Source: Bacteriovoracaceae bacterium (GTDB taxonomy: Bacteria > Bdellovibrionota > Bacteriovoracia > Bacteriovoracales > Bacteriovoracaceae). From it: a DNA stretch of 8,570 nt. A program made the translations under genes and the position numbers. The notes below the pieces were generated by a model. The model had not been told where the DNA came from, made no database searches, and worked only from the letters and a program-made list of their open reading frames with translations. Of this stretch, positions 1 through 5,736 are shown piece after piece. How positions within the stretch are numbered: position 1 is the first letter of the stretch; each line of letters begins with the position of its first letter. The stretch lies in NCBI GenBank assembly GCA_947448095.1, contig CANFNN010000112.1, positions 1 to 8,570 on the forward strand, written 5' to 3'.

Positions 1-435
1 ACCAGTGCCAAGAGTGATGAGAATAAAATCTGTCAGATCTTTTCCTGCACCCCATTTTTTCTCACCAACTGCGGCCAGGTTGGCATCGTTTTCGATCACC
101 GCCGGACATTTGAAATAGGTTTCAAATAATTTTTTTAAAGGAACATTTTTCCAACCTAAATTGGGTGCATGGTCAACTGAACCCGTAAAATAGTTGGCCA
201 TAGGCGCACCGGCCCCAAGGCCCACAATACTTGCGTCACCGAGCTTCATATTCATTTCATGCGTCAGCATGGCCTCAGATTCCTGAGCCAATTGCTCAAT
301 AAAGTGTGCTGGATCATCCGACTTAGCAGTGGGAATCGTCCGGAAGCTGAGTAGCTTTCCATTTATGTCAAAAATTCCCATTTTGGTGTTAGTTCCACCG
401 ATATCAATTCCGAAGGCAATTTGGTCTTTGTTCAT
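1..435 (-). CDS. ROK-family sugar kinase (glucokinase-like), N-terminal part, cut by window edge
   Basis: The minus strand reads open from an ATG at 433-435 to the first base of the window, giving 145 residues with no stop. The N-terminus has the actin-fold ATP-binding loop DIGGTNTK (residues 11-18). The motif IENDAN (114-119) carries the expected catalytic base Asp117, followed by a Gly-rich stretch (GEKKWGAGK) and LGTG at the break. This order is that of ROK proteins, which include cytoplasmic glucokinases, N-acetylhexosamine kinases and transcriptional repressors. There is no N-terminal helix-turn-helix extension, so a kinase is more likely than a repressor. The zinc-binding CxCGxxGC motif that many ROK proteins have would lie beyond the edge, so the substrate cannot be judged. 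The ribosome site before the ATG is weak (no AGGAG). An in-frame TAG at 469-471 limits any longer start. The gene is divergent from the baeRF gene. Confidence 0.9.
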   Translation of the reverse strand, partial: MNKDQIAFGIDIGGTNTKMGIFDINGKLLSFRTIPTAKSDDPAHFIEQLAQESEAMLTHEMNMKLGDASIVGLGAGAPMANYFTGSVDHAPNLGWKNVPLKKLFETYFKCPAVIENDANLAAVGEKKWGAGKDLTDFILITLGTG

Positions 436-469
436 GGCCAAAACGCTATCATGGAAGTGAGGACTCGGC

Positions 470-475
470 TATAAT
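470..475 (+). promoter_or_regulatory. Candidate -10 box for the baeRF/gamma-CA-YihY operon
   Basis: A perfect TATAAT lies on the plus strand in the 77-base gap between the divergent ROK and baeRF genes. A start about 7 bases downstream would give a leader of roughly 30 bases before the TTG start at 513. The -35 region is poor (CTATCA at 446-451 with an 18-base spacer), and there is no TGn extension. The call rests on the -10 box and its position only. The sequence is nearly self-complementary, so a -10 for the divergent ROK gene could overlap it. Confidence 0.35.
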
Positions 476-512
476 CTGTAGATGATGTTTTCTAGACCAT
501 GAGGGTCAAAAA

Positions 513-1562
513 TTGAAACCTGTAAATCTTAACCAGTTGTTATTTCATTCTCAATCGGTGGCGACATTGAGTTTTTTTCAGCCTCATCAGGCGAGTCTTG
601 ATGCTCTGGAGCCATTCCTTGATGACATGCAATTGCAGCTTACCTTGAGGGGGAAAACCTCTCTGGCCAAGCTGCTTGATAAGAATAAAATAAATATTCG
701 AAAAATTTTAAAAAACAGTCCTAGTAAATCGCATGGATTTTTTCTGTCCGAAAAACTTCAGGGATTTATATCGCTGGAAACCGTTGTCGAATCCTATTGC
801 ATTATTGGGAACAGTTTTCATGTTCGGCCTCTCTTAGAGGAGCTGTTTGTTAACCCTGAATACCTTGTGGTGAATGTTTCGTTGTACGATATTAAAGTTT
901 ATCGGGGAGACTTTCAGCATCTCGAGATCATTCAACAATATGAGTTTGAACAACTCGCAATCGACATGAAATCCAGATTGTTTTCTCCAAAACACGTCGG
1001 TCTCATTCCTTATAAATCAATCCTTGCATTGAAAACCATTGCCCAAAATATTATGGAATTAACTCAGTACGATTCAATTCCCGTTTTAGTCACAGGCCTT
1101 GAAGAAATGAAGGATATTTTTCTTAAATATTTCTCGAACACCTTTGGAGTTATTTCTCATATTGAAGAAGATTTTTATGAAAAAACCTGTGTCGAAATTC
1201 TTGAAAAATGTAAGAACTCAAGATTTGCGGTGATGGATTTTTATTCAGCAAGATTTAAAGATCGACTAAAGAAGATGGTTCGCTCCAAGAGATTAATAAC
1301 AGATTTAAGTGAAATCATTCAAGCAACCATGAATGGCAAAGTTTCGCAACTTGTCCTACCCACAGAGCGTAAAGTTTTTGGGATTATCAATTTTGAAACA
1401 GGTGAGTTTGAAATTCACAAAAAAATTCAAAAGAAAAATGCTTCCGTTGATATTTTAAATGAGCTTGCCGAAGAAGTGATGAATCAAGGTGGTAAAATTC
1501 AGGTCCTTGCTCCCCATTTCTTTCCAGAAGATTCTGATGTTTTGGCCATTTTAAGAGGTTAA
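513..1562 (+). CDS. baeRF-type protein (bacterial relative of archaeo-eukaryotic release factor eRF1, family 3/7-like)
   Basis: This is a 349-residue soluble protein with no signal peptide. Several segments in order resemble the baeRF3/baeRF7 families. There is an N-terminal strand ATLSFFQPHQ (17-26) where the family has its S-x-F-x-P-T-H strand. Next comes a helical linker and FHVRPLLEEL (102-111), followed by a strand ending KVYRGD (128-133). Then there is a central eRF1-like region with the segment ATMNGKVSQLVLP (271-283). The C-terminus reads GGKIQVLAP...SDVLAILRG (326-349), matching the family pattern in which a Gly-Gly-x-Val strand precedes an A-A-I-x-R-Y end. baeRF proteins have been proposed on computational grounds to act at the ribosome in rescue or in conflict with termination; the biochemical role is not established. 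The start is TTG at 513, supported by GAGGG at 501-505 seven bases upstream. The first ATG in frame is far inside the conserved region. The stop is 3 bases before the next gene, so the two are cotranscribed. Confidence 0.72.
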   Translation: MKPVNLNQLLFHSQSVATLSFFQPHQASLDALEPFLDDMQLQLTLRGKTSLAKLLDKNKINIRKILKNSPSKSHGFFLSEKLQGFISLETVVESYCIIGNSFHVRPLLEELFVNPEYLVVNVSLYDIKVYRGDFQHLEIIQQYEFEQLAIDMKSRLFSPKHVGLIPYKSILALKTIAQNIMELTQYDSIPVLVTGLEEMKDIFLKYFSNTFGVISHIEEDFYEKTCVEILEKCKNSRFAVMDFYSARFKDRLKKMVRSKRLITDLSEIIQATMNGKVSQLVLPTERKVFGIINFETGEFEIHKKIQKKNASVDILNELAEEVMNQGGKIQVLAPHFFPEDSDVLAILRG

Positions 1563-1565
1563 TGT

Positions 1566-2909
1566 ATGAAAATCTTTCCTTATCTTGAGTATTCACCAGA
1601 AATTGGGAAACGCATTTTTATAGCAGATGGTGCAAAGGTCATTGGACGTGCCATTTTAGGAGATCACGTTAATATCTGGTTCAATACTGTTATTAGGGCG
1701 GATGTAAATTCCATTCGTATTGGTAAAAATACCAACGTTCAAGATATGTGCATGTTTCATGTAACAGAAATTAATGATGTGGTGATTGGAGAGAATACTT
1801 CTTTCGGTCATAGTGTGGTCTTACATGGTTGCAATATCGGAAACGGCTGCTTGATAGGAATGGGTGCCATTATTTTGGATGGTGCAGAAATTGGTGATCA
1901 CTCATTAGTCGCTGCTGGCTCTCTAGTCTCGCCAGGAAAAAAATTTCCACCAGGCAGTCTTATTAAAGGCAGGCCGGCCCAGGTTGAGAGGCCCCTTACC
2001 CTTGAGGAGGTCGAAAGGGTGTCCAATCATTATCAAGCTTATTTAAAATATAAAGAGCAATACCTAAGCATGGAAGATGGGGCAGAAAAAAAAAAGGGTT
2101 TGATCCCTGATTTGAAATTATTCTTTAAGCAAATCAAACGGCACAATCTGTTTCTCTTATCCTCATCTATTTCTTATTACGCGACTCTTGGTCTTGCCCC
2201 GATGCTTTTGATCCTTATGGGACTGGCAGCTTTGATTGGTGAGGATATTCAGTCTAAGATTCTTGAACAAGTCTCTCTTATTGCTCCTGACGTCTCTCAA
2301 ACGCTGAATCTTATTTTTAAGAATCTTAAAAGTAGAGTTGATTTGGGGTCCCTCTCAGGAGTATTCGGATTAGGTTTTTTGCTTTTTTTGGCATCATTCG
2401 TTTTTATGCAGTTGAGATATTCATTAGATGTTATCTACGGGGATAACGTACACTTTAGGCCAAAATCTTTTTTTCAGGCGATTAAAGAAAGAGGTCTCTT
2501 AATGCTTGTCGTTGTTGCTATGTGTGTGCTTTTTGCCAGTTCGCTTTTGATCAATCCGATCTTCGAGTATGTATTCTCTTCTCGTTTTGCAAGCGCCGAA
2601 TGGAGAGGTTTTGTTCAGGTGCTTTTAAACTTTTCTATTCTTTTTACTTTGTTCACTGGACTCTATCTTTTTACACCAACTAAAAGAAAAAAAATGAGCG
2701 ACTGTGCTCAGATGTCTTTAATAACTTCTGTGGCTTTTCTCATTGGGAATATTCTCACGGGGTTCTATATGAAGACCATTGCAATTGATTCACTTTACGG
2801 CGCTGCTGGCGCACTTTTGATTTTTTTGCTTTGGACTTATTATTCATCTTTGACACTTTTTATGAGTGTTGAGATTTTTGAGTTTCTTAAAAGAAAAAAG
2901 GCTCCTTAG
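1566..2909 (+). CDS. Fusion protein: gamma-carbonic-anhydrase-like hexapeptide domain + YihY/BrkB inner-membrane domain
   Basis: One 447-residue frame holds two normally separate proteins. Residues 1-165 are a left-handed beta-helix of the gamma-class carbonic anhydrase/YrdA/CaiE type. The hallmarks are RADVNSIRIG (44-53), NVQD (57-60), FHV, GHS and LHGC, then IGMGAIILDGAEIG (97-110). All three zinc-ligand histidines are present (His65, His82, His87), as are Arg44, Asp46, Gln59 and Asp60, so it may be an active metal enzyme; some relatives have no CA activity. Residues 180-443 are a YihY/BrkB (UPF0761, old misname RNase BN) domain. It starts with SSSISYYATLGLAPM (199-213) and has about six membrane helices near 196-228, 262-286, 310-334, 350-371, 383-403 and 410-437. 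That family's role is unknown. The linker (166-180) is encoded across an A10 run. Start: ATG with AGAGG about 8 bases upstream, inside the end of the baeRF gene. Met169 (ATG 2070-2072) could be a separate start for the membrane part, but its ribosome site is weak. Confidence 0.85.
   Translation: MKIFPYLEYSPEIGKRIFIADGAKVIGRAILGDHVNIWFNTVIRADVNSIRIGKNTNVQDMCMFHVTEINDVVIGENTSFGHSVVLHGCNIGNGCLIGMGAIILDGAEIGDHSLVAAGSLVSPGKKFPPGSLIKGRPAQVERPLTLEEVERVSNHYQAYLKYKEQYLSMEDGAEKKKGLIPDLKLFFKQIKRHNLFLLSSSISYYATLGLAPMLLILMGLAALIGEDIQSKILEQVSLIAPDVSQTLNLIFKNLKSRVDLGSLSGVFGLGFLLFLASFVFMQLRYSLDVIYGDNVHFRPKSFFQAIKERGLLMLVVVAMCVLFASSLLINPIFEYVFSSRFASAEWRGFVQVLLNFSILFTLFTGLYLFTPTKRKKMSDCAQMSLITSVAFLIGNILTGFYMKTIAIDSLYGAAGALLIFLLWTYYSSLTLFMSVEIFEFLKRKKAP
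2086..2095 (+). repeat. A10 homopolymer at the domain junction of the fusion gene
   Basis: Ten consecutive A bases encode the end of a Glu codon and the three Lys codons between the hexapeptide and membrane domains. Loss of one A puts TGA (2101-2103) in frame. Gain of one A puts TGA (2108-2110) in frame. Either slip would release a carbonic-anhydrase-like domain of about 180 residues without the membrane part. Runs this long are known sites of RNA-polymerase slippage, replication slippage and sequencing error; which applies here cannot be told from the sequence. Confidence 0.9.
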
Positions 2910-2923
2910 AGGAGCCTTTTTTT
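2894..2923. terminator. Bidirectional rho-independent terminator between convergent genes
   Basis: A6-GGCTCC (2894-2905), a five-base loop TTAGA, and GGAGCC-T7 (2911-2923) form a 12-bp perfect stem with a U tract on both strands. The stop codon TAG of the fusion gene (2907-2909) is in the loop, and the TAA of speA (complement of 2922-2924) overlaps the tail. It therefore ends transcription from both sides of the 12-base gap. Confidence 0.93.
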
Positions 2924-4877
2924 ATTTCTTAAGATAAGTATAGCTTTTGAGACAAGCTTCATAGAAATCAGTCAGATCCACACCCTCACGAGGGCGAATC
3001 TTACCACGCTTCACTTGTAAATCTACGTTGGCCTTCATGGTTTGGGCCAAGGTCTCAGGATTGTACTGAAGAGAGGCAAGCACGTGACTGGCCTTATTTC
3101 CGTAGATAACTTCTTCAATATAAAAGTCAGTTGGATCATCATCATCACAAAAAACATGGACTTCGTTCAATCGACCAAAGCAGTTATGGTTATCACCCAT
3201 AATATCTTGGTAGGCACCAGTCATGAATAAACCGATGTAATAGTCGTCCCCGTTATTCAGCTTATGCAGGGGCATGGTATTAGTGGGACCATCGGCAGAT
3301 AGGAATGTATCAATTTTTCCATCCGAGTCGCAGGTTATATCTACCAGCGTACAAAGCTCGGTTGGTTTCTCATTCAGTTTATGAAGAGGAACGATGGGGA
3401 GGATTTGACCGATGGCCCAAGTATCCGGAGCTGATTGGAAAATGGAAAAGTTACACAAGTATTGTGAGGCCATCTGGTTTTTCAACAGAAGAATTTCATC
3501 CGGAGCGTATTCATCTTTAGATGCATGATCCACAATTCCCTTACAGATCTTCCAGTACATCGTTTCGAGTTTTGCTCTCTCATCAAGTGAGAGAATACCA
3601 AATTTAAAGGCTGCAACTGACTCTTCTTTGAGTTTTGTGGCATCGTTAAATACATCTTGATAGTTTTTTTCCGTAAGCTCTGTTTGAAGCTCACGCATAT
3701 TTGTCACAAGAATATTTTCGCTGACAACTTTATCAACGTTATACGTTTCATTTCCAATTTCCAGAGCGCCAAACACGTTCGTCACCACACACGAGTGGTG
3801 AGCAGTAATGGCACGTCCAGATTCGGACACGATATTTGGATGTGGAACATCTTCCAAGTCACAGACCTGCTTCAGAATATAAACAACATCGGCCACATAT
3901 TCTTTAGTAGTGTAGTTTGTAGATGAAGGGGAGTTTGAACGTGTTCCATCGTAATTAACACCAACACCACCTCCGACATCGAAAAATTCAAGTTTAGCGC
4001 CCTCTTTATAGAGTTTAGCGTAAATACGAGCACCTTCAGAGATGGAATCTTTGATCGTTTTAATATCAGGAATTTGAGAACCGATATGAAAATGGAAAAG
4101 TTTTAAGCAATGAGTTTTATCAATTGATTTGAGGTATTTTACGGCCTGAAGAATCTCTGTAATGGTGAGACCAAACTTTGCGTAATCTCCGCCTGAAGAA
4201 GCCCATTTTCCAGATGATTTTGTCGCAATCTTGGCCCGAAGACCAATTAAGGGTTCAACACCAGTTTCCTGAGCAAGTGCCATGAGGTCAATTAGCTCAG
4301 TGTATTTCTCAATAACGACAATAACTTTTCTTCCGAGCTGAATTCCCAAAAGGGCCAGACGTAATAAATCTCTATCTTTGTAACCATTCACAACGGTGAG
4401 TGAATTTTGATTGGTATTCATGGCCAGAGCAGCGATCAGTTCTGGCTTAGATCCTGCCTCAAGACCGTAGTTATAAGGCGCACCAGCATCAACGATTTCT
4501 TCCACTACTTCTCGCATCTGGTTTACCTTAATTGGGTAAACTCCATAGTACGTTCCAGTAAAGCGAGCTTCTTCCACTGTTTCACGAAATGTTTTATTGA
4601 GATTCGTGACTTGGGCACGAAGAATGTCGTGAAATCTGATTACTGTTGGGAAAGGAATTTTTTTATCCTTCATTTCCTCAACGACTTCCATGATGTTAAT
4701 CAATGGGCCATTTTCTTTACGAGTCGGATTGATGCAAAGGTCACCCTTGTCATTCACCGTAAAATATCCTTCACCCCAACGACTGATTTGATAAATATCG
4801 TTGGCGTCCTGAGTGGTCCATTCTTTAATGGCATCAAGATTATGGAAACGCGTGAATTGTGGTTGTGGTGTCTTCAA
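2922..4877 (-). CDS. speA: Biosynthetic arginine decarboxylase (PLP-dependent, SpeA type)
   Basis: The enzyme converts arginine to agmatine and CO2, the first step of the agmatine route to putrescine and polyamines, normally in the cytoplasm or periplasm. The 651-residue length matches E. coli SpeA (about 658). Motifs in order: YGVYPIKVNQ (111-120) with the PLP lysine Lys117; GLEAGSKPEL (138-147); NGYKDRD (164-170); HFHIGSQ (262-268); the phosphate-binding VGGGVGV (301-307) followed by YDGTRS; SESGRAITAHH (351-361). In the C-terminal barrel, DITCDSDGKID (513-523) carries the active-site Cys516, followed by GAYQDIMGDNHNCFG (554-568). The family pattern is intact. The start is TTG (complement of 4875-4877): GGAGGG lies 8 bases upstream and no better start fits. 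Position 5' of speA is taken by a small lipoprotein gene on the same strand. The ribosome site is one arm of an inverted repeat, so translation may be regulated. Confidence 0.97.
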   Translation of the reverse strand: MKTPQPQFTRFHNLDAIKEWTTQDANDIYQISRWGEGYFTVNDKGDLCINPTRKENGPLINIMEVVEEMKDKKIPFPTVIRFHDILRAQVTNLNKTFRETVEEARFTGTYYGVYPIKVNQMREVVEEIVDAGAPYNYGLEAGSKPELIAALAMNTNQNSLTVVNGYKDRDLLRLALLGIQLGRKVIVVIEKYTELIDLMALAQETGVEPLIGLRAKIATKSSGKWASSGGDYAKFGLTITEILQAVKYLKSIDKTHCLKLFHFHIGSQIPDIKTIKDSISEGARIYAKLYKEGAKLEFFDVGGGVGVNYDGTRSNSPSSTNYTTKEYVADVVYILKQVCDLEDVPHPNIVSESGRAITAHHSCVVTNVFGALEIGNETYNVDKVVSENILVTNMRELQTELTEKNYQDVFNDATKLKEESVAAFKFGILSLDERAKLETMYWKICKGIVDHASKDEYAPDEILLLKNQMASQYLCNFSIFQSAPDTWAIGQILPIVPLHKLNEKPTELCTLVDITCDSDGKIDTFLSADGPTNTMPLHKLNNGDDYYIGLFMTGAYQDIMGDNHNCFGRLNEVHVFCDDDDPTDFYIEEVIYGNKASHVLASLQYNPETLAQTMKANVDLQVKRGKIRPREGVDLTDFYEACLKSYTYLKK

Positions 4878-4885
4878 CTCAATAA

Positions 4886-4961
4886 CCCTCCGGAAAAGCC
4901 TTTTATAATTACCCGCACTATAAATGAAAAGTTGCGAGTAATAAAACAGTTTTCCGGAAGG
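4886..4961 (-). promoter_or_regulatory. Inverted repeat covering the speA ribosome-binding site
   Basis: The arms are 4886-4897 (CCCTCCGGAAAA on the plus strand) and 4950-4961 (TTTTCCGGAAGG), separated by 52 bases. In minus-strand RNA all 12 positions pair, 11 by Watson-Crick and one by G-U. The 3' arm contains the whole speA Shine-Dalgarno GGAGGG (4891 down to 4886). Each arm also has its own small dyad (TCCGGA, TTCCGGAA), with centres 64 bases apart, near six helical turns. It could thus be an RNA hairpin that hides the ribosome site in read-through transcripts, or a pair of DNA operators around the promoter. Which is unknown. Confidence 0.6.
4918..4923 (-). promoter_or_regulatory. Candidate -10 box for speA
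   Basis: TATAGT on the minus strand (5 of 6 to consensus) lies between the arms of the inverted repeat. The expected start near 4911 gives a leader of about 34 bases. The -35 region (TTTATT or TTTTAT) is poor. Transcripts from here would lack the upstream arm and so leave the ribosome site free, unlike read-through from the lipoprotein gene. Confidence 0.3.
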
Positions 4962-4973
4962 TGGTAAGTTTTT

Positions 4974-5138
4974 TTACTGTCGGCCAAAGTCCCGGGTCCC
5001 ACTTGAGCCACCTCGACTGAAGATGTAGTCCTCTTTCTTTTGCTCCTCTTGGGTGCTGGAGACACTTCTTCCCTCGTGGGAGGCGCAGGCAGTGATGAAG
5101 AGAGCTGCTAGTGTGATGAATAAGATGTGTGATTTCAT
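4974..5138 (-). CDS. Small lipoprotein, 54 residues, function unknown
   Basis: The frame runs from ATG (complement of 5136-5138) to TAA (complement of 4974-4976). The ribosome site is near perfect: AAGGAGGT a few bases upstream of the ATG. The product starts MKSHILFITLAALFITAC, a short basic start, a hydrophobic stretch and a lipobox ITAC with Cys18 as the lipidated residue. The mature part is only 37 residues, polar and without a recognisable domain (Ser/Glu/Lys-rich, then Gly/Ser/Arg-rich). Ala at +2 rather than Asp predicts sorting to the outer membrane, if the usual rule holds in this organism. It precedes speA on the same strand with no terminator between them, so they may be cotranscribed, but a functional link is not shown. 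Small lipoproteins of this kind resemble entericidin-like or structural ones only in general build. Confidence 0.8.
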   Translation of the reverse strand: MKSHILFITLAALFITACASHEGRSVSSTQEEQKKEDYIFSRGGSSGTRDFGRQ

Positions 5139-5227
5139 GGTCAACCTCCTTGTCGTCCTTAGCTCTTATGATGCGAGTGCTATGCCAACCGGGGTGAGAG
5201 CTGAGAAGGGCTTTTTGACTAGGCGCA

Positions 5228-5255
5228 ATTAAAAGTGACCCCGATCCAGTGACAT
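5228..5255 (-). promoter_or_regulatory. Candidate promoter for the lipoprotein gene
   Basis: On the minus strand, ATGTCA (complement of 5250-5255, 4 of 6) is followed after 16 bases by TTTAAT (complement of 5228-5233, 5 of 6). The start would be near 5221, with a leader of about 80 bases. No strong competing match is seen in the 154-base gap 5139-5292, which otherwise holds nothing I recognise. Confidence 0.3.
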
Positions 5256-5292
5256 AAGTTTACCACTCGAGGTGTCATCTTGACCAGGATAC

Positions 5293-5727
5293 CTAAGTAT
5301 CTTGGGAGGTTATGAGTTTAAGTAGGTTTCTTTGTTCTTCAATGGAAAGTGGCTTACTTTCCTCGGCGTTTGATCGACGCAAATTGCTTGCATGGATGAC
5401 ATTGTCCAACATTCGGATTTTTTTGGTTAAATTCGCTCCTATTCGGTTATACCAAGTTGGCAGATGGCCCGATATTTCCTGTTTAGGAATCTGAATCATC
5501 TTGCACTTATCGATGGTCACCACATAGCTAGCACGAGGTCTTCCGTCAAAAAAAGAAAGCTCCCCGATAAATTCTCCTGCTGATATCCGGGAGATCACTT
5601 TGACCTGGCTTCCAGAGACGGTACAAACTAGGAGTTTACCGGCCTGGAGAAAGTAGAGATCCGAAGAGGGATCACCTTCGCGGCAAATGATGGTATTTGG
5701 TTCAAAGTCTAGAGCGAATCCTTGCAC
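5293..5727 (-). CDS. Stand-alone cyclic-nucleotide-binding domain protein
   Basis: This 144-residue protein is a Crp/PKA-type cyclic-nucleotide-binding beta-roll with a short helical tail and no helix-turn-helix or enzyme domain. The fold signature runs: FEPNTIICREGDPSSDLYFLQAG (8-30) with its Gly-Asp turn, then VISRISAGEFIGELSFFDGRPRAS (44-67), the phosphate-binding cassette. The key residues are intact: Glu56, for the ribose 2'-OH, and Arg65, for the cyclic phosphate. Ala66 follows Arg65 where cGMP-specific kinases often have Thr, which favours cAMP; this is inference. Residues 92-140 are charged and helical and may bind a partner. The start is GTG (complement of 5725-5727), with TAGGAG six to seven bases upstream; this site overlaps the TAG stop of the preceding gene. 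With a 9-base gap, the two genes are one transcription unit. Confidence 0.88.
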   Translation of the reverse strand: MQGFALDFEPNTIICREGDPSSDLYFLQAGKLLVCTVSGSQVKVISRISAGEFIGELSFFDGRPRASYVVTIDKCKMIQIPKQEISGHLPTWYNRIGANLTKKIRMLDNVIHASNLRRSNAEESKPLSIEEQRNLLKLITSQDT

Positions 5728-5736
5728 ACCAAGCTC

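Noticed and set aside
2100..2909. Calling the YihY domain ribonuclease BN
   Set aside because: That name came from an old misassignment; the domain is an integral membrane protein without nuclease motifs.
1566..4877. A CO2 link between SpeA, which releases CO2, and the carbonic-anhydrase-like domain next door
   Set aside because: The genes are convergent and separately transcribed; adjacency alone does not support a shared pathway.
3042..4967. Several open frames of 60-190 codons on the plus strand opposite speA
   Set aside because: They are antisense shadows of a well-conserved gene, lack ribosome sites and have no recognisable domains.
4874..5065. A 63-codon minus-strand frame overlapping the lipoprotein gene
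   Set aside because: The 54-residue lipoprotein in another frame has a perfect ribosome site and lipobox; this frame has neither.
5161..5202. AGCTCT/AGAGCT inverted repeat in the lipoprotein leader
   Set aside because: Six bases with a 30-base loop is within chance expectation.
5288..5301. GATAC-CTAA-GTATC hairpin at the end of the cNMP gene as a terminator
   Set aside because: The stem is only five bases and no T run follows on either strand.
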